In this document: piece after piece, positions 31,210 to 44,862 of the stretch
How the letters are laid out: every line of letters starts with the position of its first letter
Numbering within the stretch: position 1 is the first letter of the stretch
Program-made: the position numbers and the translations under genes
Notes under the pieces: generated by a model
The model's database searches: none
What the model saw: only the letters and a program-made list of their open reading frames with translations
What the model was told of the DNA's origin: nothing
Assembly (NCBI GenBank): GCA_030411725.1
Contig: MU839843.1
Coordinates: 620,001-684,000 of the forward strand
DNA: 64,000 bases
Source: Echria macrotheca
Taxonomy: Eukaryota > Ascomycota > Sordariomycetes > Sordariales > Schizotheciaceae
Reading direction: 5' to 3'

Positions 31210-34200
31210 GGTTGGCGGTGGGCGGTGATGGCGCGGACGTTTTCAGGGTTAGGGATGAGTGGTGAGAGGTTGCGAGTGTGAGACGAACAACTGTTGAGAG
31301 TAGACGATAAACACTAAATGATGTGTAATCGAAGACAGCAAATGTTCAGACGAGAGAGGAGGGACGACAGAGGCTTGGTCGAAAAGAAGAAGAGAAAAGA
31401 TCCGGGAGGTTGCTCGTTTTTAATACACGACAAAGGTGTGGACGGTGGCTGCCAAGTCGACTGCCCACCTCCTGCCCCTAGCTGTGCGGGTGTTGGTCGA
31501 CTTCGCTAACGCGAACGTCCCTGTCCAGCAGGACCAGCACCGCTGCACCGCTGCACCGCACTGCGGTGCTGCCCGGGCGAAACTCGGGTGAGCCTTACGG
31601 GGGTGGACCGAATGGAGCGACGACAGCCAATCAACCTACTCACCAACCGTGGTGCTCTGTCCAGTCCCTCGATCGTTTGAGATCTGGCGCGGAAATCTCC
31701 CGTCATCCTTGCTCGTGGGTGAGTTGCTTTCTCGGCTGCTGAAATAAGGCCATCGATTTTATGATTCAGCTGCAAGTCGATTGACGTATTCACGAGGAAT
31801 CCGTGAGCTACTCTGCAGAACTGCCTACTCGTCCCGGCTTCCGGTGTGCTCTTATGGCAAGCGCAGAAGAACGAGAAAGACGCTGCCCTGGGTCTGCCTG
31901 TGGCCAAATTTCGATGTCAGTGAGTTTTGAGCGACCCAGTCGTTACCTTAGCCTGCAAAAAGCCTGCTCACTCACTCGAGGCCGGTGGCCCGCTCATCCC
32001 TGGTTGCCTGGGTACCTTATGTACAATACATACCCTAGCCCCCACCACCCCTCCCCTCCGCGCCCACCAGCCCAGAACAAGCGAGGGGAGCCTCAGGAGA
32101 CTGGCCTCTGCCGTCTCATTGGTTCCCGCCGGTATGTGGCCAATAGCCAAGCTCGACCCGGCTGCCGCCGGGGAGTACGGAGGTCCTGCCAGGGTATGTG
32201 ACGCCTACGCATTCCCGCCACACACTCACCGACACCATTCGGACGCCGCGATCAGAGGCACCGGCAGCTGCACATCGTCATCCTTTCACTTGCATCGACT
32301 TGCAATCCATCAATGGAAGTGACAACAAGTGTCTGAGGGAACAGGACAAACGAGGTGCGAGCATGCGCATTTGCTGGCGCGATTGACGCAACGGTCGAAG
32401 CGGCGCATCCCATCAATCTGTACACGTTCTTAGCTCACACCCCTTCTTCTCCTGAGGTTTTTCTACCGCCCTTTCTGCGTCTGGTTCCGCGCCTATTTCT
32501 GCGACGGCTGCTGCCGGGAGCCTTCCAACGGCAACTGCCGTTGACGGGCTGCAGCCTGCTCGCACTGATTGGCCCTGGAGAGAGAGGTGAGAAGGGAGGG
32601 GGGTGTACGAGATTTGCGCGTAAGCTCTGAACAATAGCACCACTGTGCCCTTTTTCAGGGATCGTCGAGCGGAAGCTTTTGGCGCAAGCCACCCATGGAG
32701 CCGCGGGCCGGGGTACTTCGCACGTTGCCAGAAAACCTAGCGCACGAGTGTATCGATTGTCGGCCAAGTGGTGCGTACCAGCTGTGAGATTCCTGGCAGA
32801 CAGGGCAACTCTGTCCATGAGCCGTGCCGTGTCTGGTCCGCAATGTGCCTGGTCCGCAAGACCGCAACACCGACCGCAATAATCACGTCGGCGACGGCCA
32901 ACACCACATCACACCGCACATCGCCGCCGAGGGGCCCTGCTCGGCACCGGCTGTGCAGGATCATTCGGTCAGCTACCACGAAGTGCCCTTTTCCCCTCGC
33001 TTCCGGGTTGAGATGATTTCACGACGCACGCCATGTGGCCGGTGTCTCTAAACGTTTCGCATAGCAGCCGTCCCGGGCCTTCATCTGACAGATGGAGCAG
33101 TCAGCAGCACTTACCGAGCAAGAGCAGACCCCGGAGGACAAAACCTCCTTTGTCATCACCGAGTCATTCCTGATTCCCGGCTGATACGTCTACCCCCTGA
33201 GTTGGTAGGACTGTTTTAGTAAAACAAAATCATCAACACTGACGACGGAGGTGCCAGCTACCAGGCTAGCGCACGCCGCCAACAGCACGTTTTGGAGATG
33301 ATGTTGCCCCGCTTCAGCACCGAACGAGCCGGTTCTCCGTGTGGTCCTCATCGAGGACACAGTCAATTTTGAGCAATTACCTCCTTGCGCAAAGCATACA
33401 GGCAGGCCGAAGGTACCGCAGGCACGGGCACTTCCTCCAGGCGCCTCGGCCCCAAATCATGGCCTCATGGCACCTACCTGGTCGGTACCCTACCTCCTTG
33501 CCAACCCAAAGGCCAAAACTTTTGCCTCCGGTTACCCTACGAGTCAGTTTGCCTCACCCACCGTTGGCAGGTAACGGGTGTCGCAGCGGGAAGAGCGCTG
33601 CTTCGCTGCGATTCGTCCATTCCATTTCACGGCTGGGCCGAGTGGTGATCCGGGAGTTACCTACCGCCATGTCAGTAGGAGTGAGTGCCCTTGAAAGCTG
33701 CTCCAAGTACCAAAGAGGCGGGATTGGCCTCAAGGCGGTGGTGGGGTTGCCATCTCGTCTCACACGACCACTGGTTCGCGATTGGCCGATCAGAACGTTT
33801 GGGCCGTGACGCAAAAGGGTTCGGGAAGATACCTATCCACCCCCGATCATCCAGACCCGCCCGCCCGCCGTCCCTTCATGAGCATTGACCAGTAACGTTA
33901 ATGTCTTGACAGAGCGCGTCAGCGGAAACCCTGCCTTCCTGCCCTTTTGAGCAGTACCCGAAAATCGTGCAATCGGCTTTTCTTTTTTTCTCGACTTGCG
34001 AGAAAAGATTTACCGAGGGCGCAGCGGGAGACTTCAACGTTCGAATCACCGATACGCGGTAACTCTTCCGGCGATCGGTCGACAGCTGCGGAGACATAAG
34101 AATTCTCTTCCGTTGGCCATGTATCCATGGCCACGCGTCGCAATGGATTACCCGCTTCATTCATCTCGTGTTCGCCATTAAGATCCCTATTATTGTCACG

Positions 34201-34494
34201 AAGAACAGAATAGGCAACTGCAGGCGTGTTATGGGATCGTCAGATCTCAGTATATTTGCATCTCATATTGAACCAATCGTTGGGGTATCTCGGTCAAGAC
34301 ACCGGCGCTCTTACAACACCGGACTTATAGCGATCATGCTGAAACCAGGCACCAGGGCAGGTGCGACCCGCAGAATTTTTTTCCCCTCCTGAAAACGCCG
34401 AACGCCAAGCTACCAGACGCTGTGCGATTGGCAGCTTCGCCTCCTCATATCAAGGAGATTAGAAAAAATGGCAGGCGCAACTTCGTACCAACTG
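31210..34494. other. Gene-poor region
   Basis: No further gene could be assembled. GGTACC-core motifs occur near 32010 and 33482. Open frames are short, overlap on both strands and lack motifs. More small multi-exon genes could be hidden here. Confidence 0.35.
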
Positions 34495-35345
34495 CTAATT
34501 CTGCACGCCCAATGCACACACACGCGACGCCGGGCCTTTCCTCTCTTTCCTTGGGAGGGATCGCCTCGCAGAACGCTTGCACCTTGCAATGCGACCATAA
34601 ATCGATCCGCCTGTCTCCGCAGATTCGGCCAGATACCGATTCAGCAAGATGGCACGGCTTGTCGGCGGCACGATTTCCGCTTTGGTGAGGGTGTGGGCAA
34701 CGACAGAGCCGGATCTGGATGCACAAGGGGGTATATGTGTCAGCAGCTATAGGTTGGTATATATTTGAGGGTGGTGCTCGAATGACGAGGCAAACGTGGC
34801 TGATGATGGGCAAAATACTACTCACAGGTGTCGCTGGAGGGGGCAAAATTCGGCGGCGTCTAATCCCGCGTCTGACAAGCGCGCTGACGCGGCAGCCTCC
34901 CGACTCGGGAGCGTCGTGGCCGGCGGTCTGGGACTGGATGCCAATGGATGCAACGGGCAGCTACTTGGGTTGGTCGGCGTCTGCACCTGCAACGGTGACA
35001 CGGTGGTGGGGATGGGGTGTGTGGCTGCGCTGTGTTTGCGGTTGTGTAAGCCCTTGCGTACTCCCACGATTACAGCGCTAGACCTGCTGGCGACCGCTGT
35101 CACTTTAAGGTTTTATGGGGCACGTCTCACTGATTAAACGTCGTGCAAGGGCACCCGATGCGAGCCATCTGGTGGGGCCGAGAGCTGCCGGTGGACCAGG
35201 AACCAATTCCTAACAATAGGCCGGGATGTGCGGGGCCACTATAACATGAATCAGCTTCCGGGATCATCGGCGTACTGATGAAAACAACATACCGCCAGTC
35301 GATAGTAGGCTGAGTATTTGGGTTCTGATGCAACGGGGACGCCAT
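34495..35345 (-). CDS. Second RYLxES-YGRI small protein (tentative four-exon gene)
   Basis: The proposed exons are 35345-35293, 35238-35131, 35083-34826 and 34714-34495, giving 212 aa in one frame. Introns are 54 nt (GTATGT...TATAG), 47 nt (GTGAGA...AGCAG) and 111 nt (GTGAGT, branch GCTGAC, ATCCAG). The first and last introns are well formed; the 47-nt one is weak. The start MASPLHQNPNTQPTIDW follows a clean upstream region. The last exon reads protein-like: VVAHTLTKAEIVPPTSR, then NRYLAESAETGGSIYGRIAR and a basic tail. That block aligns without gaps to the 30812-31209 protein. The middle is Pro/Ser-rich and likely disordered. After YGRIAR the two proteins diverge, so this copy could be frameshifted or wrongly spliced at its end. 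A decayed copy is possible. Confidence 0.42.
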
Positions 35346-38300
35346 TGTGAGACTGAAATGCAAAGTTGGCGTAGGCTCGCGAGGGGGAAGAAGTCAGGGG
35401 CACGAAGAAGCTTGGGGGAGGGGGGTCGTCGAGTCCTCGACCCCAAATTGTCAAAAGGAGCGGTATGAATCTGCGTGAGCCTGCGCTAGACGGGATGGTC
35501 TGAAATGAAAAGTCAACATGGTAGATTTTGTGCGAGAATTGGGAGGCGGTTTTATATCAGGAAAAGGCGGCAGTATTACTATATGTCACTCGAGTTGCGC
35601 ATGCCAGATCGTTCGGGCCCCCAGACAACCCGAGATCCTCGAACCTCTCGCTCGGTGTCTGTTCTGACCAGGCGCCAGTGAGGCAGTGAGCCAATAGCGA
35701 AGCGCGGCCGGATAGGCCTCGCCTGCGGCGCCCTGCCGAACCGGCTCGCAATTGCATCTCTTTCCGAATCCCCGAGATTTGGCTTGTACGAGTGGGAAGC
35801 ACGCGTCGGTGCCGCAGCCGCACTGCAACCAGCCGCCACGCCCCGTTGAGCTTCCCTATTCGGCCGTGCCACCAGAACATGATGCATCATCAAGTGAGCA
35901 AGTATGCACGCACGAGATGCGCGGTTCGAGGGCAAGGAGAGGCGCGCTGGGAAAAGTGTCTGAAAAGATTAGCACGGCTCGGCGATTGGAGAGCTGATCG
36001 TGGACCCGGAAAGCCGTCGGCCAATCACCTAGGGGCTAAGCAAAGAGCGGAAAAGGAAAGAAAAGAACAGCAAGAACATGATTTTCTTGTGGCTTTCTGG
36101 AACCTCAATCGGTTATAGAAGCCCGGAGCCGAATCATTCTCTCTGCTCGGTCGTCGGTCTTAAGCCTTGTTGGTGTTGCGCACAAGAACAAGAACAAGAA
36201 CAAGAAGAGAAGCATAAGCGCTGGCTTACCTCGACAGCAATATTCATGTAGCGAGGCATATGCGGTGTCTGGTACATTATCGAGGTTTTTCCCCCGTCTA
36301 ATACGTATCGGCAGCGATACCGAACACGCGTATTCTCACAGCAAGGTAGTTATCCGTATTGGTTCGAGTTAATAAGAAAGCACCGAGTTTTCCCAGAAAG
36401 GAAAAACGGTGTCCGGATCGGCTGGGAGCCCGAGATGTTGACGTGTGGTCCGGGCTGCCGGGAAGTCATCATCATCTCGGTGAAAGTCAGAAAGATGACC
36501 AACAAGCGCAATGCAAAGCATGATGGGATGTTTCCCGGGAGGAAAGGAGCCGGGGCTCGAAACTGAGCCTAATCGGATGACAGGGAAATATGCAGATTGC
36601 AGAATCTTGGTCAGCGAGTTCCAAGGTTACACGAGCAGACAAACCAGGTGTAGGGCTGAATGAAGTAACGGGGCGTGTCAATTGGGGGGGGGGGGGGGGG
36701 CGACCCCGCTCATCCCTCAGTGAAACACCCACCTGGGTGGGTTTGTGCCTCATTTGTGCCAACTGTGGCTGACGAGACGGAGTCGCCTCGGATCGCGGAT
36801 GTGCCTCGAAGCCGATGACAAAGAACTCAGTACTTTTTCCTCCACACACGCCCCGACCCACCCGGGATCGCGAAATCGTCTAATAATCCTACGCTGCAGG
36901 AAATTTTCAACCTTGAATCCTTCGCCTGGATGCCTCGGTCAGGGCTGACCACCTCTCCGGAAAGAGTCTTGAGGGAGCCATGGACATTACGGGGATAGGA
37001 AAGACGGTGTTCGGAGAGCAGGCTGCAGTATTCAAGTTGCGGCCGAAATGATTGTGCTTCGATTGGCGTGCGAGTGCGGGGTGCTCTACGGAGGTACACT
37101 AGCCCCGTAGCTGTCAGAAAGCGGGAGTCTGCCTCGTGCGTTGTATCCCAGGCCACGTCGCATGCAGACAGGAGCTAGAGTAAAAGAAATGGCTTAGGGA
37201 ACCGTTTGATGACATATCTTTTACGGACTTTGTCCGAAGTAATGCGCCCGGAGCCCGCATCGAGATCCGCTTCTCTACGTCTCCGTCCGGCTCGCCGCGT
37301 GTAACCCCGCCGTTTTATCTATCCGCAAGGGTGAGTGCGTGAGAAGCCGCTTCGAGGGTAACCGGTCGAGTAAAATGCGTTTTAGAATGCCTGAAGCTGC
37401 AATCGTATCGCTGATTTGCAAAGCCGCCGTGCCTGCACCCCGGTTCACACACCACCACACATCTGCCAGCAGCCCAGAAGGTCTCGCAGCTCTAACGACT
37501 TGCCGCAGCGCGCATCTGCCTCGGGGACAGCTGGCAGGGATCGTGAAAAAATTTTCAAGGTCCGCCGAAGTGGGTGGAAAGTATCCGTACGTGTCTGGCT
37601 GTCAGGCCGCGCCGCCCAACTCCTCCTGGCTGCTGTGCATCCTGCATAACCTTCCTCTGAGCACAGCCGATCGATGCTCACGGAGCACAACAAGTAGCAC
37701 CGGCCACTCAGCACCAACCACAACCCACTGCCGTCCCGACCTGCTGGAGAAACGCAGGTGCCCGTCTCTGATCATACCGAGGATGGCCCTACCTCGGCCT
37801 GGCAGTGGACCTGCCGCAATGCCATCCGGCAGCTGGCTGCATCACCGCGGGGTTGTCGCGGGGCACGCAAGCACAGTCCCCTTCCCAGCCAAAAAATCCC
37901 CTGCCGACCGCGCCGAGGACGGACGGCAAAAAGGCCCGAGGGCGCTGCAGAATATATTGCATCGCGTCACGCAAATGAAGTGAAACCTGGGGAAGCGAGT
38001 ATGCCACGAACGCGGTGAACGGGAAAGGCTTTGATCAGCGGCTTCCAAACGGGCCGTTAAATTTGGCGAGTGTTTCCGTCCAGTCTTGGCCAGCCTGACT
38101 TTTAGCGGTCAGGTTGGGACCCTTGAGACCGGCCCGCTGCTGGAAACACCTCGACAACTTTTTTCCCTGGTATCGGTCGCAACAGATCGCTTCGGCTTTT
38201 TTTTTTTTTTTTTACGTATGGACAAGGGGGTCAGTTCGTCGCGTTACAAATCGGGATGATGCTAAATTTGCCTGCCTGGCATCTGGCTTCAGAAGGCAAA

Positions 38301-39006
38301 CAGGCAGACAGATTTCGACTCGATTTGGTGAGTGAGGCATCCGACAGACAAAAACTTTGCATCGGCGGGCGCCCAGGCCGTTCTGTAGTTAGTGGACAGG
38401 CCACGGACATTCGGCGGGCAACGGCGTCGGGCGGCTCGGACATTAACCAGAAGGTCCGCAGAACCTTTGCAGCTCCTCGGCCACTGCAAAAAAGTCCCCC
38501 GTACATCGCGGGGTTATCAGCGTACACTTCAATCTGCCCAACGCCACGCACGCTATTTTTGGCTGATCCACTCATCCACTGATCGACTGATAGGGCTGAC
38601 TTGGCATGTCTTGGCTTCTGACACACTGAAGCACCTGCACTAACCTTACACCAGTTCCCGTTACAGAACACGAGATGGAATGGAAGGTCCCTGTCAGCCG
38701 TTCGTTGACTTCGCGACCGAGACATGCCAAGAAGAAGCAAAAAAGGGTATGCAATTGAGTCCATTTCTATTTTGGTGTCGTTAACGCTGTCAAGGTCCCA
38801 AGAAACACCATTGCCATCCAAACCTTTCCGTCCGACGCCGTGCCCAATGACCCAACCGATTGATTCCCAGAAGAGTTGACCGCCCAACCCCACCCTCGAC
38901 AGATCTCTCCGCCCCCCCATTCGTGGCCACTAACTAACGGACAGACAGCACACGCAGGCACCCACCCCACCACGTTTCGTCCCGCGGTGCGTCAGCCAAC
39001 AATCCC
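35346..39006. other. Gene-poor region with homopolymer runs
   Basis: No gene could be supported in about 3.6 kb. It contains an imperfect (CAAGAA)n microsatellite at about 36182-36206, a G17 run at 36684-36700 and a T17 run at 38197-38213. The 214-codon plus-strand frame at 37339 starts with GTG and has no motif. Confidence 0.4.
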
Positions 39007-39803
39007 TCACTCGAACCTCGGCACATCCCTCGTCGCGCGCCTCATGCGCCTCAGGAAAGACCTCATCCGCGCCCTGGAGCGAGCCCGGACGCGGGCGTGG
39101 TGCCGTGCGCGGATCTCATCGATTGAGGCGCCGCAACGGCAGAGGACCGGACGCGGGCGGCAGAAGAGGCGAAAGATATCTCGGCGCACGTCGCCGTAGC
39201 GCACCGGCGCAAAGAACCGGTTCATTGCGTAGGACGTCGCGGAGTGCCTCGGCGTGTCTTGCTCCACAGCGGGCTGCTGCAGGCCCAGAAACAGATCCAG
39301 ATTGGCTGCGGTGAGGGGCGCTGCTCCACGGTCTTGGGTCGCTGCAACTGCGGGATTCATCTTGTGTGCAGCGATCTTTGTGCCCTGCGCTCGCGTCACG
39401 TCAGCACACAGTCGTCAGAATTTAAAATAATTTGGACGATTTGGTTGGATGGAGGGTCTGAATTGTAACCAATCACGCTTGCGTCATTTTTGAAGGGGGG
39501 TGTGATTGGTCCTAAATGATGCGACCCGATTTCGAGACCAGAGAGGGGGATACGGCGGGGATCACTCACCGAACGCGCAGGTTGTCTGAGCACTTCGTCT
39601 GCCTGTTTCCTGAACTCGAGGATGAGGCGTTCACCAGCTTCTGGCAGGTGGTTTTGCTCGCGATGATAGATCCAGAAGACGGCGTTCGGAGACAGGTTCG
39701 CGGGTACAGTACACAGCACACTGTGGGTCTTGTCGCTAAGCGAGAAACCTGGGGCACAGGTCGTGGCACAGGCGGGGCGAGTACGTTTGCCGGGCGTAGG
39801 GGT
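39007..39803 (-). CDS. Tentative gene of unknown function, 5' end unresolved
   Basis: Two minus-strand exons are visible. The last is 39384-39007. The one before ends at 39570 with a perfect GTGAGT donor and joins in phase 0 across a 185-nt intron ending GCGCAG. The upstream frame is open from 39803 but holds no ATG, so at least one more 5' exon is needed. The upstream exon contains NLSPNAVFWIYHREQNHLPE and ERLILEFRKQADEVLRQ. The last exon reads LTAANLDLFLGLQQPA, NRFFAPVRYGDVRRDIFRLF and a very Arg-rich C-terminus (RVRARSRARMRSFLRRMRR). The Arg-rich tail suggests nucleic-acid or nucleolar contact, but that is a guess. No family is recognised, and it may be a pseudogene. Confidence 0.38.
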
Positions 39804-42800
39804 TTAGGTTGAGGCGATTTACTCGTTTATCTGATCGTCAGTCGGAAATTCCGGTCGGCTGTTACAGGAGGTGGGCGATATGGCCGGCAGGTGTACTGTG
39901 CGGTCCGCGGCGTGTTTACGACAAGATGTGGGGTCAAGTGATGTTAAAAGACGGGCTGACGACTAGCTCAGAAGTGCCATGTTGGATCAGAAATGGTTGC
40001 TGCGGTTATATTGATGATGATAGTAAGGAGAAGGTGAAGAAGAGGGGGACAAAATATGAATCATCAAGCGGCAGATGGAGGAGACTTAAAGTAAAGGCGC
40101 GGAGTCTTGGGGCATGGGTGAGAAGGGGGAGGGGTGGGTTGGATTCCTACGACACAGCATGGAAAAAGGTACGTACTCGCACAATCTCACCGTCCATCTA
40201 ACCCGCAAAGCACCGTAACAGATTGGGGACTGGATTCTTAGTCTGCCAGCCTTCCGTTCCGTGAAACCCCGTCCCCTCCTCGAACGGGAGTGTGGCACAC
40301 AGCAAAGCCACAACAGCAGGCGCCACGACCCGGGTGCGTTCGAACGTCGCAAATGCGGTTCCACGCTGCCCAATAAACGCTTGTCTTCCTGATCCCTGGA
40401 AATACTCTAGTGTACACCGACTCTGCCCCCCAAATCCCCTGCCCCGTCGCCGAGCGGGTCAGCCCATCACGACGTCAGACATGAGAATGTCTTGGGAGCG
40501 TCTTGGGAAAGTGGTCCGATTTTTGTGTGCCTCAGGAAACCCGTTATTCGCTCTCTTGCCCGCCGGGCGGCGAAGAAACAAGATCAGCGCCCCAAGGCTG
40601 CCTATTCTCAACGGAAAGCACCCAAATGGCATTCCGAGAGAGACGGGAATAATCGAGGTGGGATGGACTTTGAGGAAAGACGATCATGGATCAGCGAGCG
40701 AAATGTCAGCAGCAGACGAATGGCGTTAATTGGCGCGGCCTAGCGGTGCGACGAGAGTCGCTCATCGTGTTTCTCACGCGGCTCGACGCCCCAGCGTGTA
40801 TGTGCACGCTTTGATCCATTACCCGCACCCCACTGGAATCAATACTCTAGTCTACTCTACATTGACGCGCACGTGTCCACCAGACTGGAACATCCTGATC
40901 TTCAGGGTCCTGGACCCTGAGGAGAGGGACGCGTCAACGAGAAGAGTCAATCGCGATAACAGGCAAGGTTCACGGGCAATGATGTCATCGGTGGAGACCC
41001 CTCATCTGCCCCTCCTCCAGCCGGACCCGCTCGCAACCCCTGCCCCGGCGCAACCCCGAAAGGCTGCCGGGCCAAGCCGAGCGATGACGGAGTCCAGACT
41101 GGTCCAGATCAGCACTCGCCGGCACGCCTTACCCATTGTGCCATTCACCATTGTCGTGGTCTCAACGACAGCCTGTTGCATCTCTCATCGGCTGTGTTCG
41201 TCTCAACCATCATCGTTTGTTTCTGCGTGTGGGCATTGACAGTCGCATCCCTGCCTCCCACACGACGTCATTGGAGGCCGACAGGCCACGTTTCCATTCA
41301 ACCCAAGCTCGCAGCGTTCCAATCCGACATCATGAGTCGAGTCACTTTACAGCCTTCTCGCGACTCGATTACCATCATGAAGCTATAAGTCTAGACCCCT
41401 TGGTAATCGCTCTGTGCACCCGGTTCCCCGCACCACTCAGTTGGCAAAAAATCCGCCCAACAACGTGAAAAGGAGCCCGACCGTGGGATACCGTGACGCC
41501 TTTCTCACCTTCCGCTTCCCCTTCGTCAGCAAGCCACGAAGGCGCAGTCTGCAGGTTGCACCGCCGACGCCTCGACGGTTTCAGGAGGACCACCACCGTC
41601 GGCTCGACATCACAAGCAGCCAGCCTTCAATCGAATCAGTCATTCCAGCCCAACTGACCGACAAAAAAAAGCGACAATATTCATGCACTGTTCTTCGATA
41701 TCATTGATATCATTTCGTATTCAGTTGCGATGCAGGCCGCGCATTCAGGTCGCGTGGACGGAGCTGTTTCATGTTTCATCCGCTGATGAGGACGGCAAAA
41801 CAGAGCCTGCCCAAAAAAGCCACGGCTGCTCATTGCTGTTACTGCACCGGCCCAAAGTCTTCTTTCGGACTGCGCGGGCGAATTTCAGCCACTAACACCG
41901 ACTCCCCGAACATGAGAGGACCTTTACGAATTGCAGTGTTTTCGGCATCGCATGCATTAGCCTACAGCACAACTCATCAAGCCAATAACGGGCGCTCTCC
42001 GATTCTGAAACCGCACCTCTGCACGCAACTGCAACAGGTAAAAGAGACCGTACTTGTTGGTCCTCGATTGGAAGAAACGGCGATCATCTCCAATACGAGG
42101 TTTCCCGGGAATCCGGCGTGGTGAGCATATTTGTTTCAAAGTGCTCGGCGCCGGCACCTGGGATGAAGGATTCTCGGGTCCGGTGGCGCTCCCAGCCCGG
42201 GAATTCGAGATGATCGCAGCAAAGGCTGACCAGGCCCGTGGTCTTTTTCCTTGGCCAATGCACCCTTCATCTATGCACTGGCCGGTTTGACAGACGTCTT
42301 TCAAAGAGCTCGCGTGACAGAATGGCCATTCGGGAATCGGGCGCCGAGGGAGCAACTTCCGGGCCGCAGCCTTCCCAGGCGAGCTGGCCCTGCCCAGCTG
42401 AAGACGGTGACGGTAATGTTACATTGAGCGTGCAGGCTCGGGCGAGGAGACTCGGCCCCCACGGGAAACACAAATTGCCGGCTGCTGGCAACCCAATGAT
42501 CAATCGAGCAGCACTTCCGGTTGGCGATGCAACCCGGTTTCGAATGGCCTTGGGAAAATCACAGACCGAAACAAACGTGATGCGCACGGATGCAATTAAA
42601 CGCGGTGTGATTAACACCAACTTCGATGTTTAGAAGATCTTGATTCGCACACGTATCCGGTCATCATGACAGCTCTTGGCGTCCTGCGCGGACAAGTCCC
42701 ACCCGAAGTGGATGCCAGGCATGTGATGGCGATCATCCGTACATCCGTGATGAGTTGTTGGGCGGAGAGCTGGGACTGCGACACAGGGCGCGACGAGCTG

Positions 42801-44862
42801 AGGTTGATGACTCGGAATACCCAACCCGACGACGGGGAGCCCAACGAGCAGCCAGTTCAAGGAAAGCATCCTAACCAGCGACATATGGACGACATGTGTC
42901 ATGCCCGACCACAGTCCGGCAGGATGGTGTGAGCTCACCAGTAACGCCCATCTGGGACTGGGCGGGCTTGAGGAACCCAGCTCCGGGGATCATCGGTGGC
43001 CGGCGGTAGACTGGACCGACCCGGCGGGACCGATCCGTTTGCTGAGGGGAAGGGAAGGGCGAAAAACAAGCGCCGTGGCTTGCAGCCTCGCCGCCCCTGA
43101 CCAACCAGGTAGACTTAATTCAGCACAGCCCGAGAGCGAATCCCTTCTGGAAGGCCATTGGATGTTTCCGTGCAGATGGGGGCAGCCCAAGCGGCTCCAA
43201 GGGGTTCACTGTGGCTGCAGCCACGGTTGAGTTTCTGGGTCGCATCAGGGGCACCAGATTTGAGATTCCTATGCAGTGATGGAATCCTGTGGCTCGATCC
43301 CCCGGCCCGCAGGCTGCAGCGAAGTGTTCTCGAAAAAGCGGAAAGGGAGTCTGTGTGATCGCCGGCCGACGCCACGGCCGCAGCCGTGGGAAATGAGCGA
43401 CCGTCGTGGTGGTAATGGTGGCTGCCATGGCAGAGGCAGCCTGCTGGTCGTGTTCCAGGCCGCCCTCCCTTCCCATGAGTTCCATTTCCCGTCGTGGAAC
43501 ACGGATCGGGTCGGACGGACGCCAGGCAGCCTGGAGTGCGGCCCCAGATTAGCAGCAGGAGATTTGTGTTTTGGACGAAAAGGGAAACGCGCAGGTGGCC
43601 GGTGTGGGAAATGTGAAATTGGGACGGCCCGGAGGGGGGCGTGTTGGATGAGGAGGATGACAATGGAAGGAGGAGAGAGGTAAGCTGAAGTCAGTCGGAG
43701 AGGAAGGAGACGCGTCAGCAACTGTTTTGGTCTCAGTGAGTCTGCCTCTCTACCCAACGGGTTTCGAAGCCACACGGGCGGACAGGCAGGTACCTAGACG
43801 GCACCTTATGCCAACTGCCTGCTGCTTGTCGGAATTATCCGTGGCATCTGTCTCACGGTGTTGGGAGTAACATGGCCCTTTGGCTGTTCTCATTGGATCA
43901 GACACGAGGAGGGATCGACTTGGGCATCTCCTCCTGAACTGTTTCCTGAAGGGAATCCATTCGCTGGATGACAGGCGTGGATCTGGGGGGCGGGCTGAGG
44001 AGTGTGTCCTACTTACTGCCTTGTTCTTGTGGATTCTGGAGGGGAAACCTCAGGCCTTATTTCATCATTAACTAACGTAGCAGACCACTCATAGCATACA
44101 GGCTTACTCAGAATCAGACAACAGTGTCCGAGGGCTACCTACGTACATATACTGCCTGAAAGCATTACGTCTTGTGCAGCAAGCTTCGCCAGTTCCCCTA
44201 CGAGGACATTTGAGTTCTTTCTTCCACAGCTATGCCACCTTATAATCAGCGTTGACAATCAGTCGATGGCCCTCGAGGAGTTCCTCCTCGACCTGTGCGA
44301 CGAGTCGGTCTTAGTTGGGATCAAAACAGGTCAAAACGGCTAGTCTCGAGTATCATATGGCTTGCTAAAGACCAAGAGTCCGTCTGATTTGAGTGTAGTG
44401 AGAGTACTCCTGTGATCTTAAAATTAGATACTTGTATTCCCATTTTACTATCACTGATCAGATTCCAAGAATAACGCAACGGAACTGCGTAGGTACCAAT
44501 GGAGAGATGGGGACAAGCCTACGGTTTAGGTATATGTCTTCGACGGATAATAGAATACCATCCATTTAAACAGGCAATGTACCCCCCGTGCAAACACACA
44601 CTTGCCCAGTCGCTTACCTGGTATACTCCCCGAAAGGAAATGTCAGCACCAGCATCCCGGGCAGGAAACGTCAACTCTTCGCCAGGCGATATCTCGCACC
44701 GTTCCGTATCCCCCGGACGCCTTGATTGTGGGTCAGATGTCGCTCATGAAGGTCGATCTTATACATCTCATGAGTTAGAATACCTTGACTCCCTAAAACA
44801 ATCCGGGTGTGAAGATCTGGTGCCTGGCTACCCTCCTCCTAGCTCTCCATTTGGGGGAGTAT
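39804..44862. other. Gene-poor region upstream of the LTR
   Basis: No gene could be supported in about 5 kb. Frames of 100-180 codons occur on both strands but overlap each other and mostly begin with non-ATG codons. AGGTACCT occurs at 43789-43796. Sequence near 44500-44860, just before the LTR boundary, may be the decayed 3' end of the element's internal region. Confidence 0.35.

Noticed and set aside
37339..37983. A 214-codon plus-strand frame
   Set aside because: Starts with GTG, no motif, and overlaps equally long frames in other registers.
43115..43663. A 182-codon minus-strand frame rich in Ser/Pro/Gly
   Set aside because: Starts with TTG, low complexity, no splice partners.
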